Shown: positions 8,621 to 17,924, counted from the stretch's first letter. The stretch: DNA of 64,000 bases from Bdellovibrionales bacterium CG12_big_fil_rev_8_21_14_0_65_38_15 (GCA_002787775.1 PCUW01000003.1:31501-95500), one strand, 5' to 3'. Program-made: numbers and translations. The notes: generated by a model from the letters alone, not told the origin.

Positions 8621-10246
8621 TTACATATTCAGGTTCACACCAGCTGGCTTAACAATTGATAGTAAAGATTGAAAAGCTTGAGTTACTTGTAGGGCCATCT
8701 TATGACCTGCTTTAGACTCTACCTTTTTAATCTCACCGTAGTTATCGTATGAAACATTGATTTTACCAACATTATCCATTGCGATTTCTACTGGCTTACC
8801 AAGCGCATTGTATTTAAAGCTAAGTGTGCGCTTTTCATTTGTTTTCTTGTTGTTATCAAGCATCTTCGTAATACGACCCTGACGATCATAAAGAAGAAGA
8901 ACAGACATACCGCCGTCGTTTACGGCCTTAGAAAGGTTGCCGTTTTTATCATACTCAAAATTTGTCCAACCTTTATTAGAATTCACCTTAGTAATCTTAT
9001 TAAATTTTGGGTGATACTCAAGTTTAACAAACTCACCATTATTAGATGCTTTGTTTTTAAGTAATCCATTTTCATGGTAATCAAATGTTGTTACACGGTC
9101 TCCACGAATGATCTTAGATGGTAGTGAGCAACATTCAGTGTAGAAAGTTTCTGTCTTAAGACCATTGATCTCAGTTAGGATTCGGTAAGTATAGTCTGAA
9201 CCATCCGGGCGAGACTTAATCTCATACTCATAACGATTAGCAACTTCTTTACCAGATACACCTTTTTTCTTAACAATAGTCCAATAATGATATTCAGGAT
9301 TCTTTGGATTTGATCCGTAGTCATACTTGGTAACTTCACCGTTTCGACTAGTGATTTCTTCAACAAACTGAGTCTTTGAAGTGTACTTTACCAACATCTT
9401 TGATTCATCAGCATAACCGATAGCAGAAAGGTTATGGTTTGTGTCGTAGCCATAAGTAAACTTGTTTCCACCTACATCAGTACTCTCAATAAGATCATCA
9501 CCTTTGTATTTGTAAAACGTTTTCTTATCACCAGCAGACCAAACGTGCTTAACTTTACCATCAGCATACCATTCAAAGAATAATTGCTTAGCTTGTGAAT
9601 CCTTAATCGACTTAAGTGTCGCTCCGTCATAAACGAAATCAACTGTGTAGCCATATTTATTTTTAATTTTTAAGAGTTTACCTTCTTTTGTGAAGATCTC
9701 TTCTTTGCCGTCATTAAATTGTCTTTTGTAACCGTCTTTAAGAACGTAAAGCTCTTGAATACCGCGAGTATTTGAAAATAGTTTTGAGCCAGCAGCTAGT
9801 TCTGCCTTAACATCAAATTTACGTCCATAAGCTTGGCGAAGTTCAGCATCATTTTTTAATTTTTCAATTAATGATTCTGCAACTTGAGCTGAGACTGTTG
9901 TCTTTTTTCTCATGGCTTCTACAATCTTTTTTGCAGCAGCAGCAGGGTCAACATTTTCTTTTGGAGTAAATCGTGTCGTCGCACCCGAACCATTTTCATG
10001 TACAACAACAGAACCGTCAGCACCAACACTTAGATAGGTTTCAAAATCTGAACCCCAACCAAATCCAAACCAACCTTTATCTGTAGATTTAGAGTTATAG
10101 GTACGAGCAATTTCTAAATCCTGACCACCACCTGGAACAATGATATCAGTATAAGAAATATAAAAATTTCCGTTTTTGAGATTTACACCAGACCAAGCAA
10201 GTGCAGGAATTAAAAGTAACATCAAAAACGCTTTAAACAGTCTCAT
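8621..10246 (-). CDS. Exported YD-repeat (RHS-like) protein without toxin module
   Basis: 541 residues from ATG 10246, preceded by AGAGGG; the open frame to 10300 is rejected because the signal peptide MRLFKAFLMLLLIPALAWS starts at 10246. Right after the signal comes the DUF6531-like opening of RHS proteins (NLKNGNFYISYTDI, then ARTYNSKS and GWFGFGWGSDFET). From about residue 190 there are tyrosine/aspartate-type repeats such as FVYDG, YGYDTNHNLS, FEYDKNGNLS and LYDRQGRIT. An Asn/Lys-rich linker lies at about 80-150, and a CC pair at about residue 375. Full RHS proteins exceed 1000 residues and carry a C-terminal toxin; this one ends soon after the repeats. A periplasmic or surface carbohydrate- or protein-binding role is possible but unproven. 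Confidence 0.8.
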   Translation of the reverse strand: MRLFKAFLMLLLIPALAWSGVNLKNGNFYISYTDIIVPGGGQDLEIARTYNSKSTDKGWFGFGWGSDFETYLSVGADGSVVVHENGSGATTRFTPKENVDPAAAAKKIVEAMRKKTTVSAQVAESLIEKLKNDAELRQAYGRKFDVKAELAAGSKLFSNTRGIQELYVLKDGYKRQFNDGKEEIFTKEGKLLKIKNKYGYTVDFVYDGATLKSIKDSQAKQLFFEWYADGKVKHVWSAGDKKTFYKYKGDDLIESTDVGGNKFTYGYDTNHNLSAIGYADESKMLVKYTSKTQFVEEITSRNGEVTKYDYGSNPKNPEYHYWTIVKKKGVSGKEVANRYEYEIKSRPDGSDYTYRILTEINGLKTETFYTECCSLPSKIIRGDRVTTFDYHENGLLKNKASNNGEFVKLEYHPKFNKITKVNSNKGWTNFEYDKNGNLSKAVNDGGMSVLLLYDRQGRITKMLDNNKKTNEKRTLSFKYNALGKPVEIAMDNVGKINVSYDNYGEIKKVESKAGHKMALQVTQAFQSLLSIVKPAGVNLNM

Positions 10247-10344
10247 CGAAACACCCTCTTTAGTAATTCTTTTTTGCAAAAGGACTCTCTCATTATCCAT
10301 ATCGACAACTAAAGCCCGAAGCTTTAGGAAATATTCTTATTCAA

Positions 10345-11235
10345 TTATACCTTAATTTTCACTATCTTAAGGATGACGAAGCCACCGGCAAGATCAAACC
10401 CTAGTATTAAAAATAGCGCAACCCAACCCAATGGGTGAGTAAACATTGGCTTCATCATCTCGGGATCGTTAAAAGCGAAAATAACCCCAATTGCCCATGG
10501 CATGGCAAAAATAGTAGCCCCTTGGAACATTCCCTGAGCAATATAGGTGTCTATTTTTTGCTTCAATCGAACTCTTTCGCGGATGACTGTAACAATTGTG
10601 TCAAAAACTTCCGCAAGATTACCGCCGGTTTCGCGCAAAATATTGACACTTGCGACGAACATTTCGTTATCTTCTGTAGGTATTCTTTTCACTAAACCAT
10701 CAAAACACTCTTCCAAAGGAACACCAATCTTGTTTTGCTGAAGAATCATATTAAATTCTTGCGAAATCGGCTGAGGCATTTCATCAACCACCATGCCAAG
10801 AGATTGTGGCAAAGATAGTCCTGCCCTAATACCGTTAGCAAGCAACTGCATAGCATCGACCATTTGACCTTCATAAGCTTTAATTCTTCGCTCAATCATG
10901 GAATCAATGAACGGTTTTGGTATTTTGAATCCCATAAATATAATAATTGAGCCTAAGATGAGTCCAGGTATCCAGGCGCCTAAAAATCCCAATAGTCCGA
11001 TTATGATTGCCCCAGGGACAAAAGAACAACATAGCAGCAAATAAGTTACTTTCTGTGGCTCAATCTCAATAAAAAGAAGTTCAAGCTTTTCGAGAATATA
11101 TGTTCTAGTGCCAATAGTTTGTCTTTCAATAAGATCGAAAATGTTAACGCTATACTTAAAGGCAACTAAAAAAATAAGTAGACCAACAACAATCACAATT
11201 CCAGTTGGTCCTAAAAGTCTGACGAAAATTTCCAT
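10345..11235 (-). CDS. tadB: Tad pilus inner-membrane platform protein TadB (T2SSF domain)
   Basis: 296 residues. Hydrophobic segments lie near 12-26, 62-105 (two passes) and at the C-terminus (about 235-290). The cytoplasmic GspF-like helix bundle contains MVDAMQLLANGIRAGLSLPQ, a typical TadB stretch, and NILRETGGNLAEVF. It is the rotor/platform protein on which the TadA ATPase acts. It lies 11 bases after the TadZ-TadA gene. Most Tad loci carry a second T2SSF gene, tadC, directly after tadB; here a YD-repeat gene follows instead. Confidence 0.85.
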   Translation of the reverse strand: MEIFVRLLGPTGIVIVVGLLIFLVAFKYSVNIFDLIERQTIGTRTYILEKLELLFIEIEPQKVTYLLLCCSFVPGAIIIGLLGFLGAWIPGLILGSIIIFMGFKIPKPFIDSMIERRIKAYEGQMVDAMQLLANGIRAGLSLPQSLGMVVDEMPQPISQEFNMILQQNKIGVPLEECFDGLVKRIPTEDNEMFVASVNILRETGGNLAEVFDTIVTVIRERVRLKQKIDTYIAQGMFQGATIFAMPWAIGVIFAFNDPEMMKPMFTHPLGWVALFLILGFDLAGGFVILKIVKIKV

Positions 11236-11246
11236 AAAATTTTCCC

Positions 11247-13457
11247 TTATTTAGCACCAGCAGGTTTTTTAGCTGGAGGTTGCTGTGGTTTATTTGTTTG
11301 AGGGCCTTTGGCCGCTGCAGGAGCTGGTGCAGCCGCTGGTTTTGGAGGAGCTGCGTTGCTGAAAAGTCCTCTTGGAACGTTGTAGCCTTTCTTTTCTAAA
11401 ACTTCGATGAACTTGGGAATAAAGCCTGAGGCCTGAAATTCTCCAACAATTTTTCCGTTTTTATCAATATCTTTTTGAACGTAAGTAAAAATATCTTGAA
11501 GGGTAACAACTTCTCCCTGCATACCACCAATCTCAGTCACATAAGTGACTCGTCTTGAACCATCGTCAAGACGCGATTGTTGAATAATCATGTGAACAGC
11601 GCTCGCAATCATTTCTCTAATTGCTTTTGGACTAAGACCAGCGCCTGCATATTGAACAAGTGTTTCTAAGCGACCAATACATTCTCTTGGGTTGTTTGAG
11701 TGAACAGTAGTAAGTGAGCCATCGTGACCAGTTCCCATTGCCTGAAGCATATCTAGAGTTTCACCACCACGACATTCCCCTACCACAATTCTATCTGGAC
11801 GCATTCTAAGTGTTTGCTTAACAAGACATCGAATATCAATAGCACCATCACCTTCGAGAGAAGGTGGACGAGTTTCAAGTCTAACTACGTGGTCTTGAGG
11901 AAAATCGAGTTCAGCAGCATCTTCACAAGTAATAATCCTCTCATTGGCCTGAATAAAACCACCAAGAATATTAATCAGCGTTGTTTTACCAGAACCGGTA
12001 CCACCAGAAACAATAATGTTTTTGTGAGCCTCAACGGCAATTCTTAAGAAGTCCGCCATATTTTGTGTTACGGAACCAAATGCAACGAGGTCTTTATACG
12101 TTAATCTGTTTTCAGGAAATTTACGAATGGTGATTGTACAACCATCGATCGCACAAGGTGGAATTATTGCGTGAACCCTTGAACCATCATGTAGACGAGC
12201 ATCCACATAGGGAGTCTTTTCGTCAATACGTCGCCCAATAGGTGCAACAATTCTTTCGATAACATTTAAAACTTGGCGATCGTTTGTAAAAGTCACAGTG
12301 GACTTTTTAATTTTACCACCTTGCTCATAAAATATTTTTGAGGGACCAACAACCATAATCTCTGAAACACCTTTATCGGCCAAAAGATCTTCAAGAGGTC
12401 CTAGGCCTAAAGCTTCATCAAGAATTTCTTTAACAATCTGATTCATATCTTCACGATTGTTTAAAATTCCTTTTGTATCTTCTTTGCCAAGAATGTCGAC
12501 AACAGCTTTTTTAGTTTGCTCTTTGAGAATAATCCGCGCTTTAGGATCATTATCATCACTTTTCTTAAGATCCATTTCTTCAACTAAAGCTTTATGAATT
12601 CTGCCTTTTAGCGAAACCCAAGGCTTAGTATCAGAACCCTCTTTTCCACCATCACTTCCAGACGATGATGTTGACTTTGAAACTGGTGCAGGTCTATTCA
12701 GTGACGCAAGTGTCTTTAAAATACTTTTTTGTACGACCTTTCTAACGACATCTACAATCCCTTTTGTAAAGGGACTACTTTTAGCAACTAGAACGGCAGG
12801 CATTTTTCTGTTTAATGCCATCACACAAGTTTGTTCGTCTTTAGGGATAGGAGCAAAAACAGGTTTTCCCATTGCCTTTGAAACAACTTCAGGGGTGACG
12901 GGATGACCTTTAACGTATTGATTCAAAATGATTTGAATCATATCTTTTGGATACATCATTGTTACCAAATCGTTATAAAGTCGCTTTGTTTGATTAAGGG
13001 CTAGAATATCCGGCGTAACAACCAACATGATCATGGTTGTATACTCTAATGCTTTTTCAGCAAGTGGCGATATTTCACTGCCAAGATCTACAATCGTTAG
13101 AGGAAAAATATTAGTAATAGATTTTAAAGTTTTTCCAAGACCATCGATATTAATATTATCTGAGGCATTAGGATCATTTGGCATTCCAATATAACTAACG
13201 CCACTAGGATGTGCTGTAAGAAAAGGTGTTAAACTCCTAGGATCTATCGCCCCGTTAAACTCACTCAAATCTTTTACGTTCTTCTTGCCATTGATCCCAG
13301 TAATTAAATTAAGATCTCCACTTGCGCGTTGATCAAAATCCAGCAAACAAACTTTAGATTTCGTTTCTTGAGTCCATGCAAATGCAAGATTGGCGGCTAC
13401 CTGGCTTTTGCCTTGACCACCCTTTCCACCCATAATTGCAATAATATGGCCTGACAT
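11247..13457 (-). CDS. TadZ-TadA fusion: ParA-like localisation protein joined to the pilus assembly ATPase
   Basis: 736 residues carrying two proteins that are normally separate. Residues 1 to about 255 are a MinD/ParA-like ATPase of the CpaE/TadZ type with a deviant Walker A, GGKGGQGKS, at 10-18. A Ser/Gly-rich linker (about 258-278) leads into a complete CpaF/TadA secretion ATPase. This contains KDLVAFGSVT, Walker A GGTGSGKTT at 485-493, the Asp box CEDAAELDF, Walker B RPDRIVVGECRG and the His box GTGHDGSLTTVHSNN. The last 40 residues are Ala/Pro/Lys-rich and look disordered. It starts two bases after cpaC. TadA drives pilus assembly and TadZ places the machine at a pole; the fusion would tie the two one-to-one. 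The frame is continuous with no sign of a missed stop. Confidence 0.93.
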   Translation of the reverse strand: MSGHIIAIMGGKGGQGKSQVAANLAFAWTQETKSKVCLLDFDQRASGDLNLITGINGKKNVKDLSEFNGAIDPRSLTPFLTAHPSGVSYIGMPNDPNASDNINIDGLGKTLKSITNIFPLTIVDLGSEISPLAEKALEYTTMIMLVVTPDILALNQTKRLYNDLVTMMYPKDMIQIILNQYVKGHPVTPEVVSKAMGKPVFAPIPKDEQTCVMALNRKMPAVLVAKSSPFTKGIVDVVRKVVQKSILKTLASLNRPAPVSKSTSSSGSDGGKEGSDTKPWVSLKGRIHKALVEEMDLKKSDDNDPKARIILKEQTKKAVVDILGKEDTKGILNNREDMNQIVKEILDEALGLGPLEDLLADKGVSEIMVVGPSKIFYEQGGKIKKSTVTFTNDRQVLNVIERIVAPIGRRIDEKTPYVDARLHDGSRVHAIIPPCAIDGCTITIRKFPENRLTYKDLVAFGSVTQNMADFLRIAVEAHKNIIVSGGTGSGKTTLINILGGFIQANERIITCEDAAELDFPQDHVVRLETRPPSLEGDGAIDIRCLVKQTLRMRPDRIVVGECRGGETLDMLQAMGTGHDGSLTTVHSNNPRECIGRLETLVQYAGAGLSPKAIREMIASAVHMIIQQSRLDDGSRRVTYVTEIGGMQGEVVTLQDIFTYVQKDIDKNGKIVGEFQASGFIPKFIEVLEKKGYNVPRGLFSNAAPPKPAAAPAPAAAKGPQTNKPQQPPAKKPAGAK

Positions 13458-13459
13458 GA

Positions 13460-14959
13460 TTAACGAGTCCGTCGACGGAATTTACGCTGAATATCTTCAG
13501 AACCGTCAGTAATATTTTCGAGAATTTCAGGAGTTAAGAACATTGCAAACTGACTTTTATTGGTCGAATAATCCTTAGATCTATTAAATGAAAACAAAGG
13601 AGTACCACCACCTTGAATCTCCGTTTGGTTGGGCTTGTCATATTCGGTAGACGAGTTATCTACAACAATCCCACCAATAACCGCGCTATCTTTTGACTTA
13701 ATGATTACTCTAGTTGACAGAGAGTTCGTTTGAGTTGATTTAGCATTTCCCTCGACAGTACTACTGACGCCAAGACTTATTCCTATTTCAATTTTTTCTT
13801 CAGCTAATATGTTAGCTTTTAATCTTAACTTAAAGCCTACACTTGTTTTAGATTCTCTGGTGAATTCCCCTGATCCTACATCAAAGACTTCACTATTATC
13901 TTTTTCTAAAATAGCTTCATCCTGATCTTTATCCTTAACAATAATAACACCTGATTGAACAACGCGAGCATAACCAGCGCTTTTAGCACTTTGAAGCTTG
14001 GGAAAAAGATTGGAAATTGTTGCTGAAAGTGTTCCTGAAGACTGAGATGAAACCCCACCATCGGTAGTTTTACCAATATTAATCTGTCCACCGGTTCCAG
14101 ATCTTACAGGCTGCCACTCAAAGCCAAATATCTTTTTATAGTTTTTAGTAAGTTCAACAAACTGTGCCGTAACTTTCAACATCTTAGGTATTTGCGGCGG
14201 CTGACTTTTAGGATTAATTTGAATAAGAGTTTCAATGATACCTTTAAAGTTATTTTGCTGAACAGAATCTGTTCTTCTGGCTAAACTTTCAATTCTGTCG
14301 GGCAAATATATCTTGGCAATTTGTAATGCTCTTCTAGCTTCATCTTCAGAGGTTACAATTCCCTCAAGGATAAAGGAGCCGTTTAGCACACGAACGTTAA
14401 CATCTCGCATGCCACTTTTTTGAATCTCTTCTTGCATTTTTTTTGCGATAATTAATTGTGTTTGAGGGGAAAGTTCAACAAGCATTAGAACTTCTCTAAA
14501 TTTTTCTGTTTCAAGAATTGTTACCACTCGGCCAATATCTCCTGGCACAACAATTTGTCCACCAATGAAAACCTGATCATTAATCAATCCAATTTCAAGC
14601 CCTTCAACATCACCGACAAACTCTCTTAGCTCTTGAAGGATCTTCGATTTTCCCGTCTCTGTTACATTTACAAGATATCTCTTCTTTATATCGCCAGTTG
14701 CCTGATCTCTAACAATGATATCTGTTTTGCCTGGCTTTAAGCCGATCAAAACAAGTTCTCGTTTTGCGGGAACTAATGTATATCTCAAAATTTGATCAGA
14801 ACTCACTTGGATATTACCTGGTATAAAATCCATCTGAAGAATTTTACTAATACCAATAACAACTTCAACTTCTTCTTCTTGACCTTTAGTATCCGCTGAT
14901 TGACCAAAAGCAAATTGCGTTAGTAGAAGGCTTATAAATATAATTCTTAAAGCTATCAT
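13460..14959 (-). CDS. cpaC: Tad pilus outer-membrane secretin (CpaC/RcpA)
   Basis: 499 residues with an N-terminal signal peptide ending FAFGQSA. An N-terminal pilus/secretin domain (KILQMDFIPGNIQV to VNVTETG) is followed by BON-like stretches around LEIGLINDQVFIGGQI and VNVRVLNGSFILEG. The C-terminal secretin fold runs from about residue 255, with KVTAQFVELTKNYKKIFGFEW and VIGGIVVDNS. It ends with LFSFNRSKD and a short basic tail. It forms the outer-membrane pore through which Flp filaments exit. Its ATG overlaps the cpaB stop by four bases. Confidence 0.88.
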   Translation of the reverse strand: MIALRIIFISLLLTQFAFGQSADTKGQEEEVEVVIGISKILQMDFIPGNIQVSSDQILRYTLVPAKRELVLIGLKPGKTDIIVRDQATGDIKKRYLVNVTETGKSKILQELREFVGDVEGLEIGLINDQVFIGGQIVVPGDIGRVVTILETEKFREVLMLVELSPQTQLIIAKKMQEEIQKSGMRDVNVRVLNGSFILEGIVTSEDEARRALQIAKIYLPDRIESLARRTDSVQQNNFKGIIETLIQINPKSQPPQIPKMLKVTAQFVELTKNYKKIFGFEWQPVRSGTGGQINIGKTTDGGVSSQSSGTLSATISNLFPKLQSAKSAGYARVVQSGVIIVKDKDQDEAILEKDNSEVFDVGSGEFTRESKTSVGFKLRLKANILAEEKIEIGISLGVSSTVEGNAKSTQTNSLSTRVIIKSKDSAVIGGIVVDNSSTEYDKPNQTEIQGGGTPLFSFNRSKDYSTNKSQFAMFLTPEILENITDGSEDIQRKFRRRTR

Positions 14960-15768
14960 TGACCTGCCTGCTTATTTTGCTCTGAAAAATAAGTTCTTGC
15001 TTCGGCAGCATCTTCACCAAGAACATCAAACAATCTTGTTGGTTTAATATTGATAATATCATTATCATTGTTATTTCTTAACGATAAATCGACTCGTCTT
15101 CCACCAAATTTTAAGACATGGGTAAGCTTTTGAACTTGATATGGATCTAACTCCAACGTAATAGTATTGTATTGAGTATATGTCGGAACTCGCATTGCTG
15201 TGATTTCTCTAGGTGTTTGAACACCATACAAAGGAAGATTATTCGTAATACTTCTTCCAGTTGAAAGTACGTAAACGTTTTGCAAGATCGTCATGATTTT
15301 TTGAAAGTCTTTTCGGCCTGAAGAGAAATCTACCGCACTAATAATATCAACTCTGTCTCCAGGCTTAATAAGTCTTGAAACTGCAGATTCATCTGTAATA
15401 TTCATAGCAAAGGCGCGCTTACCAGAACTGACCTGCCTTGATAATCCAGTTCCAGTTCCTGGATATGTCACTCTGGGCTTTGAGATTTGCTCACCTTTTA
15501 ATATAGGAACAGTTGCAACTGTATTTTCTAATTCATCAATTTTTCTAAAAGCTCCCGGCTGTACAAAGCTTGAAGGAACACTTTGAACAGTAACCTTGGA
15601 GTCATCAATTAATTCAAGTTCTTTAATATCAACTTTCGCAACAACAACTGAAGCTGATGTTCCGTATTTTTGATTGATGACTGATTTTTCATCTTCGATA
15701 TAGGTATAGACCATGAACATAGAAAACAATGAAATGATCAGGGCCAGAGTAAACGCGCGTGTATTCAT
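14956..15768 (-). CDS. cpaB: Tad pilus protein CpaB/RcpC (SAF domain)
   Basis: 270 residues. An N-terminal membrane anchor (TLALIISLFSMFMVYTYI) precedes an SAF-like domain with VVVAKVDIKELELIDDSKV and LKGEQISKPRV. The conserved RcpC stretch GKRAFAMNITDESAVSRLIKPGD follows at about 115-140. It is a periplasmic partner that supports the secretin, perhaps by contacting peptidoglycan. A weak AAGG precedes ATG 15768. The 95-bp gap upstream may hold an internal promoter, but I see no convincing boxes. Confidence 0.87.
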   Translation of the reverse strand: MNTRAFTLALIISLFSMFMVYTYIEDEKSVINQKYGTSASVVVAKVDIKELELIDDSKVTVQSVPSSFVQPGAFRKIDELENTVATVPILKGEQISKPRVTYPGTGTGLSRQVSSGKRAFAMNITDESAVSRLIKPGDRVDIISAVDFSSGRKDFQKIMTILQNVYVLSTGRSITNNLPLYGVQTPREITAMRVPTYTQYNTITLELDPYQVQKLTHVLKFGGRRVDLSLRNNNDNDIINIKPTRLFDVLGEDAAEARTYFSEQNKQAGQ

Positions 15769-15863
15769 ATCATTTGCCTTAATTATTAGAACTTTTTCTT
15801 ATTCTAATTTTAGCAAATATAATGACTTACATTACCTAACCGGCAATAACATCCAGCTTAAGA

Positions 15864-16379
15864 TCACTGAGTAGAGCGCTGGCAAAGTGCATCTGCCGCT
15901 CGTTGCCAGTCTAATGTGTAGCTTACGGCCGAATTATCTTCTGCATTGGCCCAAGAACCGGTACAAACACCAAAAGAAGTATAGACGCGTATAAATTGAG
16001 ACTTCTTGTCATCAGGCTGAGGGGCATCGCACTCACCAGGCAAATCATTTCCTAAAAATCCCGGAACCTTAACACACGAGCCTGATGGCAATTGGCTTTC
16101 GTCTGGAACTGTTTTCGTACTCCATGAAAATGTATCTAAACTGATTGTTTTGATCGACTTTGATTGAAACTCTCCTAAATAAGCCAAATTAGGCAAGTTT
16201 GTATCGTTTGCGGCGGTATAAAAATAATAGCTTCGAACTACTTTATTTTGATTAATCGAGTGATTAATTGAATCTCCATAATCAAACAATGTTTTCATTA
16301 AAAACAAAAAAAGAGGTAAGAAAATGATTAACTCAAATATCGCCTGACCATTTTGATTTTTTATTTTACTAGCAACCAT
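15864..16379 (-). CDS. TadE/TadF-type minor pilin
   Basis: 171 residues from ATG 16379. The open frame continues to 16532, but the prepilin motif KNQNGQAIFELIIFLP only makes sense with this start. The TadV cleavage site is after Gly in NG-QAIFEL, with the conserved Glu at +5. One hydrophobic helix is followed by a periplasmic domain with four cysteines (SGSCVKVP, GECDA, GVCTGS, ALCQRS). It overlaps the tadE gene by 11 bases, so it is coupled. It is probably the TadF/TadG-like minor component that primes or caps the filament. Confidence 0.8.
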   Translation of the reverse strand: MVASKIKNQNGQAIFELIIFLPLFLFLMKTLFDYGDSINHSINQNKVVRSYYFYTAANDTNLPNLAYLGEFQSKSIKTISLDTFSWSTKTVPDESQLPSGSCVKVPGFLGNDLPGECDAPQPDDKKSQFIRVYTSFGVCTGSWANAEDNSAVSYTLDWQRAADALCQRSTQ

Positions 16380-16887
16380 TATCTGCCAATGTAAATGCTT
16401 TTTCACATCTACCCGAAGTACCGCCTCTAGCAGCCTGACAAGTTTGTATAGAACATTCTTGTCGATCAGGCTCACGGCCCAGAAATGATTCTGACCTAAA
16501 ATGCAATGTTTGACTGCCACCAAAGAGGCCAACAGAAGAAAATGATGTTTCCCAATCGAATGTTACGCCCGTCAAAATTGGCGCTCTTGTAATTCTTAAT
16601 TTTGTATCATCGACAATAATATTTTGATTAAAAAATGTAACTTTTGTATCATTGAATATTGGCTCAGTGACAGATGAGAAAAGTCCTGCAGGATCAATGC
16701 CGCCACCAGAGTTTTCATAAGTTAAATATGCTCTACTAGCCATGTATGTTGCATAGTGAGCCATATAACCACTGGTATAATTAAGAGCGACCTTTAAAGT
16801 ATAAATGATTAAAAAAAAGGCGAAACTAAAACTAAAAATAAACTCAATTGTTGATTGGCCTTGGCAATTTTTAATAAGTCGATTCAT
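16369..16887 (-). CDS. tadE: TadE-type minor pilin
   Basis: 172 residues with a class III prepilin start: KNCQGQSTIEFIFSFSFAFF, where cleavage after Gly leaves Gln at +1 and Glu at +5. A single transmembrane helix is followed by a periplasmic domain whose C-terminus has four cysteines (RQECSIQTCQAARGG, GRCEKA, NGC). The ATG overlaps the preceding stop by one base (TAATG). Confidence 0.82.
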   Translation of the reverse strand: MNRLIKNCQGQSTIEFIFSFSFAFFLIIYTLKVALNYTSGYMAHYATYMASRAYLTYENSGGGIDPAGLFSSVTEPIFNDTKVTFFNQNIIVDDTKLRITRAPILTGVTFDWETSFSSVGLFGGSQTLHFRSESFLGREPDRQECSIQTCQAARGGTSGRCEKAFTLADNGC

Positions 16888-17180
16888 TAAAGTCCACCGT
16901 ATTCTGAAGTTGCCCCGGCAAATCTTGATTTTGAGTTCTTTGAATAGCTATCGTGTTGAGCTGCAGTACTAATATCTCTTTGACCTTCATCCGGATTTGC
17001 TCCTGCATGAGTGTGACGGTAGGAAAATTCCATTCTATCTTTCAAAATTTTAAAAAAGCTAGAATCTTCTCCCAATAATTTGCTAAATAAAGGGCTCTTG
17101 AACACTACAGATATCAAAAGCATAACGACAGCAAGCAATAAGACATATTCAATTGTCGATTGGCCTCTTTGAAGTTTCAT
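16887..17180 (-). CDS. Pilin-like protein with long hydrophilic tail
   Basis: 97 residues from ATG 17180, which overlaps the tadV stop as ATGA. The open frame to 17354 lies inside tadV in another frame and is rejected. LQRGQSTIEYVLLLAVV is a canonical Flp prepilin processing region. Unlike flp it continues with about 60 charged, Ser/Asn/Gly-rich residues. It may be a minor pilin or pseudopilin that modifies the filament tip. Confidence 0.75.
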   Translation of the reverse strand: MKLQRGQSTIEYVLLLAVVMLLISVVFKSPLFSKLLGEDSSFFKILKDRMEFSYRHTHAGANPDEGQRDISTAAQHDSYSKNSKSRFAGATSEYGGL

Positions 17181-17671
17181 TGGATACCAACTTGGAACAG
17201 AAACCAAAACCAAGAGAGCATTATAACCGGTGCATACGTAAAACGACTTCCCATTATTGTTTTGAATGATCCCACACCTGATACAAAGATTAATTTGAAC
17301 TCTTCCCATTTTGATATTATTCGCCAAGATAGCAATATCAACCCAATACCACATGTTAACTCTAGAAGAAGCATAAGCATCAAGTCATGAAGACTCGAAG
17401 GAATTAAAAGAAAAAGAGAGAATAAATATTTTGAATCCCCTGCTCCCATTATATTAAGCTTAAACAATACAAAACCGACGATTATAAACATAACCGGAAT
17501 AAACCATGTTGATAACTGATAAGTATAAGCCTCTGGAAGTATTAACGGAAACAAGAGGTATAAGACAAAATTAAAAATTGTCCAAAGATTAGAAATTTTA
17601 AGGGTTTTAAAATCGAACCAAGCCACAACGCAAATCTGCATACTAATATAAATAGCAACGATGAGATTCAC
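17177..17671 (-). CDS. tadV: Prepilin peptidase TadV/CpaA (A24 family)
   Basis: 164 residues, short like other TadV enzymes that lack the N-methyltransferase domain. The aspartyl protease motif GxGD is visible as MGAGDSKYLF, and the first catalytic Asp lies in AWFDFKTLKISN. There are about five hydrophobic segments. It cleaves the Flp-type prepilins encoded around it. The start is GTG 17671, overlapping the previous stop as GTGA. Confidence 0.87.
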   Translation of the reverse strand: MNLIVAIYISMQICVVAWFDFKTLKISNLWTIFNFVLYLLFPLILPEAYTYQLSTWFIPVMFIIVGFVLFKLNIMGAGDSKYLFSLFLLIPSSLHDLMLMLLLELTCGIGLILLSWRIISKWEEFKLIFVSGVGSFKTIMGSRFTYAPVIMLSWFWFLFQVGIQ

Positions 17672-17901
17672 GGTTCACCAATATCATTATCAAAGTTTGA
17701 ACTAGAAAAAAGACAAGTGTTTGGACAATTTCCAGTATTTAAAAAATGAGTAAGCGTATAGCTTAATCCCTGAACTCTTCTTCCAATAGCTGTTGAGAAT
17801 GTGTTGATAAAACTTACGAGAATAGACATCGTGAATACAAGAATAAAGATGTATTCAATTGCTGCTTGACCTTTTTGATTACTTTTTAAAAATAACGACA
17901 T
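17668..17901 (-). CDS. Small Flp/TadE-like pilin
   Basis: 77 residues: SNQKGQAAIEYIFILVFTMSI has the Gly cleavage site, Gln +1 and Glu-Tyr at +5/+6. A short tail with two cysteines (NCPNTCLF) follows. No Shine-Dalgarno precedes ATG 17901; instead a seven-bp hairpin ends four bases before it, so initiation may be controlled or weak. It is separated from flp by 77 bp. Confidence 0.75.
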   Translation of the reverse strand: MSLFLKSNQKGQAAIEYIFILVFTMSILVSFINTFSTAIGRRVQGLSYTLTHFLNTGNCPNTCLFSSSNFDNDIGEP

Positions 17902-17904
17902 AAT

Positions 17905-17924
17905 AGCAGTTTAGCATAACTGCT
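17905..17924 (-). repeat. Inverted repeat just before the second pilin-like gene
   Basis: AGCAGTT/AACTGCT (17905-17911 with 17918-17924), loop of six, placed where a ribosome binding site would be expected for ATG 17901. There is no T-run on the minus strand, so it is not a terminator for flp. Confidence 0.45.

Noticed and set aside
10301..10344. CTAAAGC/GCTTTAG inverted repeat after tadB
   Set aside because: No T-run on the minus strand, so a terminator call is not supported.
16887..17390. Longer N-terminal forms of the pilin-like gene and an antisense frame within tadV
   Set aside because: The prepilin cleavage motif fixes the start at 17180; the rest is tadV coding sequence.
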